Below, piece after piece: positions 56,228 through 64,000 of a stretch of 64,000 nucleotides of DNA (position 1 is the first letter of the stretch; each line of letters starts with the position of its first letter). The notes beneath the pieces are model-generated. The model did no database searches. It saw nothing but the letters and a program-made list of their open reading frames with translations, and had not been told where the DNA came from. The stretch is from Acanthosepion esculentum (Eukaryota > Mollusca > Cephalopoda > Sepiida > Sepiidae), in the NCBI GenBank assembly GCA_964036315.1, contig OZ038495.1:26372190-26436189 (forward strand), read 5' to 3'. Both the position numbers and the translations under genes were made by a program.

Positions 56228-58072
56228 ACTTCTTCTTTCAAATATCATATATCCCTTCAGGACGAAGCTCTCCACAAATTCCTGTCCTTTATAACTCTTA
56301 ACAATATTTTCTTTTTTACTTTCCCTCCTACTCTATGACCAGCCGTCTATTTACACAAACTTGTTTGCTAGATTACTCGCTGTTTCCCTATGTCCTTCAA
56401 GCCTTCAATATATTCTGTGAGTGTAAAATTCTCCATTCTTTCCACATTATGTGTTCCACAATATTAAACTGTCTTTTTCTAATTCTAAGTATAAGTGCAC
56501 CATTTTGTTTCCATTTCTTTTAAAATTTCCTCGTTGTTTACACGCTCCGTCCAGGATATTCTCAGCATCTTTCTGTAGAACTACATCTCGTTGCCTCAAG
56601 TTTCTTCCACTACCATAAATGAAGATTTATATTATATATCAATTCAGCACTTTTTTTTGTCGCTTCTAATGAGATTTTTCTGTTCTTAATCCCTTTTTAA
56701 ATATTTTGGAAGTTTTCGCTATTCGAATGCATTCTGGGATTTCGGTGTAACAATTTCCGTCACCTCTTAAAACACTTCCGGTATACTTAAATTTATTTAC
56801 TTCTTTGATGTTTGCATTTCCAATTTTCAGCTTGTTTTTTTTTTCTCTTGCTGATAACCATTTTGTCTCCTTATAAATGGTGGTTAGTATTTTCCCCTCG
56901 TTTTCCTTTACTATCTACTCTAGGTGTTCCGGCAGTTTTTTTCTGTGTTCCCCATCAGCACAGTGTCACCTGTATATTCTATGTTAGGATTGTGCCCACT
57001 AATAATAGATCCTGGTAGGAATTCTAATCCTCTTAGAATTGCCTCGCTGTATAGGCCAAATAAATCAAGTGAGAATACACATCCTTGTCTTACGCTCCTT
57101 TCTATTCTTACGTACTTAATTCCTTTTCTGACCGTATGCAGGCGCGTTTTTACAACTGTATAGTCTGCATTATTCAAATGCCTTGTATAAATCAAATTTT
57201 CCGAGCAGTTCAGAAAAATCTTGAATCATAGGCATACGTCCTTCTGCATTTGTGTTACTTCCTCTGATATTCTGATAATATTGCATTTCTTGTTCCAGTG
57301 TTTTTAACGAAACCACATAGTTCTTTTCGTATTTCCTATTTAATATAGTACGCGGTCTATTCACAAGAAATCGGATGATAAACATCGTTGTGTGGCTCAT
57401 TAAGCTGATCGCTCGATGGAGCTCGCATTCTTTTGCACTTGGCGTCTAATGTTTCTCATTATGTAGCCACTGTCATATATTTAATTTATTATTTCTGTAA
57501 TCTTGTCGATGACCAAAATCGTCTTAGGCTGATAGCATCTCTATTACAATCCGATCTGAAGTATTTTTCCGTTTCTATTATGAGCGTTCCCTCTTTAGAG
57601 TTTATGCATCTCGTTGATGAGCAGTCATTTGTTCTGTTATTTCTCTTATTTAATGGATACGTGCATGATCATTCTATAATCATTCTTTCAATGACTACTC
57701 ACTTTTCGTTGAGCCATTCTTGCTTAACCTCCCCGCATTTATTTCTAATGTTTTTGTTTAACGTTCTATATTCTGCCCCATTTCTTGGTATTGTTTGCTG
57801 TCTCTTTTTCATTCTGTTATGTATTCCATCTGACATCTACTATTTTTTTCCTGTCTCTCTAGTGATGATCGTGTTTGCAGATGTTACTAAATTTTATTTT
57901 AATGTATTCCACTTTGAACTTTCGGTTCCATCCAAGTTATATTTATTTTTTAACTTGGATTGGGTTCTTCAGTAGACTGTCGAATTGTAGTTTAACTATA
58001 GTTTTGTTTTTTAGTTTGCGTATTTTTATTCTGAGTTTGCATACAACTGGAAGGTGGTCACTGTGAAGGTAA
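56228..58072 (-). mobile_element. LINE copy D (same family as A, B, C), strongly decayed
   Basis: The minus strand from 58072 reads HSDHLPVVCKLRIKIRKLKN (endonuclease SDH box, as in copy C), then SSKWNTLK and LVTSANTIITRETGKK near 57860-57930. KRQQTIPRNGAEYRTLNKN follows. RT parts are SHTTMFIIRFLVNRPRTI (57340-57400), then SVRQGCVFSLDLFGLYSEAI and LEFLPGSIISGHNPNIEYTG with the YADD box reduced to YTGD (56940-57110). YRKMLRISWTERVNNEEILK is near 56540-56600, and the end RDRNLWRASS..YLKEEVH is near 56230-56290. Most frames are broken. Confidence 0.85.
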
Positions 58073-59755
58073 AAGTTACTTTTATATTTTCTTTTATATA
58101 TAAAAAGTACAGCAAAATAGGAGATATTCCTCTCTCGATGAGTTTATGCTCAAATCTGTTCGTTTTTTTAAAATTTATCTGCCATCATGCTAACAAAATT
58201 TCTTTTCAGCAAATTTTGCACATAGACATCAAATTGCTTTTTTGTTTAGCGAAATTGCGTATATGTTTCGAAAAATTGCTTATTTGGAGAAACGTTTTTA
58301 GCAAAATGTATGACATCTAGCAACTTCTCAAATTGAGTTGTCGCTGATGAATGGAGATGAGATAATAGAAATGTTTGAAAGACATACTTTACATAAGAAA
58401 TGCACTATACAACGAGAATGAGAATATAGAATGGCTGAAAAACGTATTCTTTTAGCAATTAAAGTCATGGCATCTGAGACGAAATCCAAATACATGTATC
58501 AGTTTGAAATTGATTGAACCATTTATTTGATGCTGTTCATATTCTTCAGCAGCTAGCTGCTTGCTTATGCATCATTCAGGTTTGCTCGTGGCCAGCATCG
58601 CCTGTTTTGGAGTAGGCTGAAACACGCCTATTCCATTCGTGGTCTTCGGGGCCTCTCAGTTTTGGCGCTTAATTTTGGGTCTTACCCATTATTATCAGAT
58701 AAATGGGCTCATCTTTCTATCAGCAGGTCTTATAAACCAACGTTAGATAACATATTTTTTTTTAATAATTACTGTTTTTTATTTCATTTTATTTTTTTGC
58801 GAACAGTTGCTGGAAGACGTTCAGGTGACATCTACCTCGCATGTCTTCGCTTACCGGACGAGGTGTTAATCCAAAGCGATTTGATCACTTTCATGACGTT
58901 ATCTCTTAAATTAATTTGTTGAATATATCAACTTTCTTACGAAAAATAGTCGAGTAGTTTCCGGTTGTCCTCTCTACGGCGAGTTTATTAAGACCCTGCC
59001 TCTGGTTATCTACCCGTTTACTCATCAAGGTATAGGTATTATTATTTTTTTTATCGGTATTATTTTTCTTCTTACACGGTTGCTAACAAGCTTCCTCGCA
59101 TCCTATGAAGTTGCTAACCATCCAACAAAAAGGATAATTATAAGTTTTGGCTTAAAGTTATAAACGATATATATTCTTTTAAATCACTCCGAATTTGAGA
59201 ATAAATTTCTCCCTTACTTTTGATCATCGAGTCAAGAGTGCGTAAATAATATAAAATCTCACTATGCAGGAACTAAATATAAGAGATAACTTCATGAAAG
59301 TGATCAAATCCCTTGGGATTGACACCTCCTCCAATTCAAAATATTTAACTGGTAACGATAAAATGAACAAAAAATATTAAAAACTATTATTTAAGGTGAA
59401 ATAATATTTTTTACTTTTTAGGATGGGGTGGAACACAATAATGATAATAAAAATAATAACATATAGATTGATGTCCAGAGGCGTTTTAATCCCACTGGGA
59501 GTAGGAGATCCCTAGTCTTCCGTAAAACATATTTGATGGTAGATGGCCTTTCTGAGATCATCTAGTGTTGAAATCACAATAAGCTTTAACCAGTGAGAAT
59601 ATCGCTAAGGAAGGAAAAACCTTATACCAACCGACTTATCTTCATTATGAAGAAAACAAATTACAAACGTAACAGAACAGCGAAGAGGTGTTATTGCCAA
59701 CGGGAATTGTGCAGATGTGCATCCCCAGTGCAGGATTAATGGGTAACATTTCTGT
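58073..59755. other. Unassigned stretch with one inverted repeat
   Basis: Apart from the inverted repeat at 58860-59328, no gene, tandem array or TE domain is recognised. Confidence 0.45.
58860..59328. repeat. Inverted repeat, 49-bp arms, 371-bp spacer
   Basis: GAGGTGTTAATCCAAAGCGA and ATTTGATCACTTTCATGACG with ATCTCTTA (58860-58908) pair with 59280-59328 at about 44 of 49 positions. It may be a foldback element or the terminal repeats of an unclassified transposon. Confidence 0.85.
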
Positions 59756-59756
59756 A

Positions 59757-60110
59757 ACTAAGGTAATCGAGTTGCTCAATGATACAAGAGCCACATGGAC
59801 AAAAGAAGACAAGAGATTGCGGTTTGAATGTTAGGTCAAGAGTGAACCTGAGAAACGAGTATATAGAAAGCGACTGAGAAAGATCTGGAAAGAATGTAGA
59901 CCCAAAGAGAGGTCGAGGGAGGTCAGTGAGCAACGACTTGATGATCAGGTTAGACAGATCAAATTGAAGAAGCGGTTAACTTTCCTGAAGCAGAATGAAA
60001 CTGGGGAGAATATCATGAGAAGATCTTGGACAGGGTGTAGAGACTGGAGGTGTTCTAAAGATGAAGAAGTACTCCAGGTGTGGCAGACGGAGAAATAAAA
60101 ATTGTGTAAC
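59757..60110 (+). mobile_element. N-terminal fragment of another LINE-type pol (possible)
   Basis: The plus strand reads IELLNDTRATWTKEDKRLRF, then YRKRLRKIWKECRPKERSRE, VSEQRLDDQVRQIKLKKRL and TFLKQNETGENIM with one stop. The W-T-K-E and EQRLxDQ pattern resembles the region that precedes the RT in a non-LTR family whose RT contains LSLVLNKT. Such an RT piece lies downstream at 61145-61510, so both may come from one element split by (TA)n tracts. The assignment is tentative. Confidence 0.5.
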
Positions 60111-60130
60111 CTGTTGCCACATGTGAAGGG

Positions 60131-60135
<5 letters not shown>

Positions 60136-60199
<64 letters not shown>
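60136..60199. repeat. (TA)n microsatellite
   Basis: TA tract of about 64 bp. Confidence 0.98.
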
Positions 60200-60200
<1 letters not shown>

Positions 60201-60715
60201 GCATGTTTCATTAAATAATATAGACAGGTTTTGTCTATTTATTTTAAGTAAGTTTCCTTTCATATTGTCTGATAAGCTTAATCACATTATCGTTGAAAGA
60301 CGAAAGGAAAGCACCATATTGATACATGTTTAAATCTAATCTAAGCTTTCGACTTACATAACATATTATCAAAGATAACAATTTCAATAAATCAAACAAC
60401 ACACAGACGAAGCTACAATAATAGTCCGCCATTGTTGCTTGAATAAGCTCAAAGTAACGACAAACTCGTATTTACGAGACAAGGAAGCGAAAATCGGGTC
60501 GCAACTCGTGACGTAACAAATGACCACACGAGAGTGAAAAACGAGAAGTATTAAATATGGGAAGCCGTTGGTATAAACCAATGGCTTCTGCTATAAATTA
60601 TAGGCATTTAAGAATGTGGAGATTTCATCGTTTATTTTGTTCAGGTTAGGTTTCAACTTATATTATTTAATGAAAGATGCATTAATGAAAAATTGCTGCC
60701 GAAATATACACAATT

Positions 60716-60784
<69 letters not shown>

Positions 60785-61140
60785 ACACCATTGTGCAAAT
60801 TAACTGAAACAACCGCTTTAGTTTCCTTTCTTTCGCCATACGGTTAGTTTTATATCCACTGGTGTAACAGAGTTTAATCGATTTCTATTTTTTTTGCTTA
60901 GGTTAGATCATTTTCAGTGGTGTGCAGTAATATTAATCTATTTTCGGGGTGCATGATGAAATTTGTTTGGCCCTGAAAAATATTGCGCCATCCATAATCA
61001 CGCCCATGCAATATTATCTCGACTGTCGATTAGTTGTCCTACGGCCATTGTCTGCGATGGACGTTACTTCAAGGAAGCGCACGGGAAATTGTAACGCTGC
61101 ACGAACAATGATATTGTTTGTGTGTCAAAGAACATTGTAA
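60200..61140. other. Unassigned stretch with one compound microsatellite
   Basis: Only the (TA)n-(GT)n tract at 60720-60784 stands out. The frame at 60949-61140 may belong to the neighbouring LINE but has no clear motif. Confidence 0.45.
60720..60784. repeat. (TA)n-(GT)n compound microsatellite
   Basis: TA 60720-60764 followed by GT 60765-60784. Confidence 0.98.
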
Positions 61141-61144
61141 TAAT

Positions 61145-61510
61145 TATACGGAACAGCGTGACAAGTTGGAAGACGGTATTAATATCGCGAGGAAAAGAAC
61201 TTGGCGAAGCAGAAATCAAGCGCTTGATTTTTCAGGGTGATTAGCTGTCTCCGCTGATATTTGTGATCATCATGCCGTCATTGTCTCTGGTCCTCAATAA
61301 GACTCAATCTCGCTACAAACTTACGAGGGGCTTGAAACCATCCATCGAGTACCTATTCTTCATGAATGATCTTAATTTATATGCTATGAATAATGTCCAG
61401 TTGGGCTCATTGATAAACACCGTAAGAATGACAAGGAAGATAATAACCGTGAACATCTTAGGACTAATGTGGTTAGGCTTTACCTACCCTAAAAAAATAG
61501 GTTTGATATA
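61145..61510 (+). mobile_element. LINE RT palm fragment with mutated catalytic box
   Basis: The plus strand reads VTSWKTVLISRGKELGEAEI, KRLIFQGD, stop, LSPLIFVIIMPSLSLVLNKT, then GLKPSIEYLFFMNDLNLYAM. FQGDSLSPL is motif B. The catalytic (Y/F)MDD box reads FMND, so the second Asp position is kept but the first is Asn. The frame ends at 61511. It is probably the continuation of the fragment at 59757-60110. Inactive. Confidence 0.75.
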
Positions 61511-61771
61511 GGTAGAAATGTGTGAAATATCAGAATGCGAGTGCTTGCATGAGTACTTACAGAATAGCTAAGAGTGGATGCTAAAATGTATGATGACTGA
61601 AAAGGTGAATTTGGCGACAAAAATGATTGGTAGATTATGGGAAGAGAATTTATGATGAATAAGTCGATACATGGAAGAAAACATCTTTGCACGGAGCATT
61701 TATACAAGAAACCCAAGAGGTGGCAGATCCGGATTTATGGAAGTACAAATTTTATGAAGTACGCTATTTAT

Positions 61772-62300
61772 AGAACATCTAATTTACATCTAATTTACAC
61801 TTGTGAGCATCGAATTTACGTCTAATTTACACTTGTGAACACCTAATTTACATCTAATTTACACTTGTGAACATCTAATTTACATCTAATTTACACTTGT
61901 GAACATCTAATTTACATCTAATTTACACTTGTGAACATCTAATTTACATCTAATTTACACTTGTGAACATCTAATTTACATCTAATTTACACTTGTGAAC
62001 ATCTAATTTACATCTAATTTACATTTGTGAACATCTAATTTACATCTAATTTACACTTGTGAACATCTAATTTACATCTAATTTACACTTGTGAACATCT
62101 AATTTACATCTAATTTACACTTGTGAACATCTAATTTACATCTAATTTCCATTTGTGAACATCTAATTTACATCTAATTTACACTTGTGAACATCTAATT
62201 TACATCTAATTTCCATTTGTGAACATCTAATTTACATCTAATTTACACTTGTGAACATCTAATTTACATTTGTGAACATAACAATTTACATCTAATTTAC
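61772..62300. repeat. 32-bp tandem satellite
   Basis: About 16 units of ACATCTAATTTACATCTAATTTACACTTGTGA (32 bp), each containing two CATCTAATTTA submotifs and one CACTTGTGA spacer. Variants TTCCATTTGTGA and short units occur near the right end. Confidence 0.96.
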
Positions 62301-62581
62301 ACTTGTGCAGGCAACACATTGTTAGTGGCTGTACTCAGCTGTCACAAGAAGAGTACCTAAATTTCATTTCTTCTTTGTACCTTAAATTCCTCCCTGCTCG
62401 TGTTTTAATTCATATTTTCGATGTGGAAAAGCAACATTAAGATGTCAGTGGCTCAATACTAACTGTGGTTGTGTTTTGGATTTGGGGGGGAATTTTATTT
62501 TTTTGAACGTCAGTGAAAGAAAAATAACAGGTGACTGTCGATAAGAATATTTTGTTAAATTAAGACAGAACCACCTCAAAG

Positions 62582-62586
<5 letters not shown>
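62301..62586. other. Unassigned spacer
   Basis: No feature recognised between the 32-bp satellite and the next (TA)n tract. Confidence 0.4.
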
Positions 62587-62631
<45 letters not shown>

Positions 62632-62636
62632 GGGGT

Positions 62637-62711
<75 letters not shown>
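62587..62711. repeat. Two (TA)n microsatellites
   Basis: TA tracts at 62587-62625 and 62640-62711, separated by AATATTAGGGGTCAA. Confidence 0.98.
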
Positions 62712-62718
<7 letters not shown>

Positions 62719-62945
62719 ATAAATTTCCAAGAGGATAGAATCCAGGTAGAACTCAATGTCCTGGACAGAGTAAGAATATAATAAAAAGGCTTAAACACTA
62801 ATATTACATGGTTATAATGTATTACATTGGAATCGTAATCACGATCCAATTCATCAGACCTACAAATTCAAAAAGAAATCGGAAAATTTTCCGATTTCTT
62901 TTTGAATTTGTAGGTCTGATGAATTGGGTATATTGATGAACTGGA
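62712..62945. mobile_element. Head-to-head Penelope-like pair (family 3) with 41-bp perfect palindrome
   Basis: A minus copy (62712-62886) that matches 15539-15700 meets a short plus copy (62887-62945). The junction is a spacerless perfect palindrome (arms 62846-62886 and 62887-62927). The CTGATGA box and its stem are present in both orientations. The pair is bounded by (TA)n tracts. Confidence 0.65.
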
Positions 62946-63064
62946 TATATATATATAAGTTTTACATCTAACTCAATCATGTCTCTCTCCCCCCTCACTT
63001 CCTCACTTCGTTAATTTACTTATGCTTAGTACTGCCCGTCAAAAATGTGTAAGTTTCTTTTCAT

Positions 63065-63127
63065 TTTTCGTTTCAACCTTTGGAAGTAAAGTCTGATAAT
63101 CCGCGGTCCTTTAAAAGGGCTGTGGTG
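63065..63127 (+). repeat. Penelope-like family 2 fragment
   Basis: TTTTCGTTTCAACCTTTGGA, AGTAAAGTCTGATAATCCGC and GGTCCTTTAAAAGGGCTGTG match the plus copy at 38933-38995, with the CTGATGA box changed to CTGATAA. The fragment ends before the GAAA box. Confidence 0.85.
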
Positions 63128-63505
63128 CAGATGTATAGCTAAATTAGATATTATATTTCTTATGAAATGCAGCATAAGACATTTTTTCTTAATGTGTAAT
63201 TTGGTGCAAAAACTGTCCATTTACATTGGCCTTTGTTGAGGAAATCGGTATGTTCATTTGACCCTATTATATTCGCTGCAATAGGGAGATGATGTTTGAG
63301 AGGTTGGTATATAAAAAAGTAGGCTTATATTTACAACAAATGGACACAATTTTACAAAAGCCAAAAAAAATGACCATTTAAGAAATTAAAACAAATTGTA
63401 TATTTTGTTACTGAACTTTTGAATTTATGCCTGGATTTAGCACGTTTCTCTTTCTCAGTAAATTGGGACATGTTTCTTTTCTATTTGTGTGCGATGTGGG
63501 AATGA
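63128..63505. other. Unassigned AT-rich stretch
   Basis: Nothing recognised before the 50-bp satellite. Confidence 0.4.
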
Positions 63506-64000
63506 AATATTTATTTATGACCGAACACCTTCTTTATGATAATATAAGGGGCCAAATATTTATTTATCGCCCGAACACCTTCTTTATGATAATATATGGG
63601 ACCAAATATTTATTTATCGCCTGAACACCTTCTTTATGATAATATAAGGGACCAAATATTTATTTATCGCCAGAATACCTTCTTTATGATAATATAAGGG
63701 ACCAAATATTTATTTATCGCCAGAACACCTTCTTTATGATAATATAAGGGACCAAATATTTATTTATCGCCCGAACACCTTCTTTATGATAATATAAGGG
63801 ACCAAATATTTATTTATCGCCAGAACACCTTCTTTATGATAATATAAGGGACCAAATATTTATTTACAGCCAGAACACCTTCTCTATGATAATATAAGGG
63901 ACCAATTATTTATCGCCCGAACACCTTCTTTATGATAATATAAGGGACCAAATATTTATTTATCGCCAGAACACCTTCTTTATGATAATATAAGGGACCA
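63506..64000. repeat. 50-bp tandem satellite running off the window
   Basis: CGAACACCTTCTTTATGATA followed by ATATAAGGGACCAAATATTT and ATTTATCGCC repeats every 50 bp (63521, 63571, 63621 ...), about 10 units, one of them shortened near 63900. The array continues beyond position 64000. Confidence 0.97.

Overview
This is eukaryotic, AT-rich, non-coding DNA in which I can identify no host gene. Almost everything recognisable is a decayed transposable element, a simple repeat or a tandem satellite. The TE mixture fits an invertebrate, most likely a cephalopod mollusc such as an octopus. The signs are several non-LTR families with C-terminal signatures I associate with cephalopods, Ty3/gypsy and mariner relics, a SINE with a LINE tail, and very abundant (TA)n, (CA)n and (GA)n tracts. 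The organism call is inference from memory of these families, about 0.6 confident. All reverse transcriptases, transposases and integrases seen carry stops, frameshifts, deletions or lost catalytic residues.

Layout. 1-3.3 kb holds nothing I recognise. 3.3-5.5 kb has two LINE 3' pieces in opposite orientation. 6.2-7.3 kb is an RTE-like LINE tail ending in a C2H2 finger. 8.3 kb is a hairpin between (TA)n tracts. 8.7-11.1 kb is a run of LINE, LINE, mariner and LINE relics. 13.7 kb is a single copy of a GC-rich structured repeat. 15.5-16.6 kb has a Penelope-like end and a mariner relic. 18.5-19.8 kb is another LINE. 25.75-26.5 kb is an inverted Penelope-like pair surrounding a SINE. 27.9-28.4 kb is a dispersed repeat and 28.7-28.95 kb a second possible SINE. 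29.5-30.2 kb is a tandem trimer of the structured repeat. 33.0-33.7 kb is a mariner relic, and 33.96-35.0 kb holds 31-bp and 30-bp satellites.

35.3-38.1 kb is a gypsy relic (gag, protease, RNase H, integrase start) interrupted by a Penelope-like cluster with a 12-bp target duplication. 38.5-40.8 kb and 42.4-43.3 kb are two copies of one segment; the first has gained a Penelope-like pair and a LINE. 43.7-50.5 kb is one LINE split by a complete gypsy-type LTR retrotransposon (44365-48513) with a 5-bp target duplication. The LINE also carries a 103-bp insertion with an 11-bp duplication, and it abuts another gypsy pol relic that contains a long palindrome (50.5-51.9 kb). 52.6-53.5 kb is a 66-bp tandem repeat followed by a homopurine tract. 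54.2-55.8 kb is a hAT/ZBED-type transposase relic. 56.2-58.1 kb is a fourth copy of the 43.7-kb LINE family. 59.8-61.5 kb has two pieces of another LINE type. 61.8-62.3 kb and 63.5 kb to the window end are 32-bp and 50-bp satellites.

There are no operons or pathways. The useful information is the insertion history (nesting, target duplications, empty sites) and the many perfect palindromes. The palindromes mostly sit at head-to-head junctions of Penelope-like copies whose ends carry hammerhead-ribozyme-like CUGANGA-stem-GAAA modules. These modules and the four structured GC-rich repeats are the best candidates for undescribed biology here.
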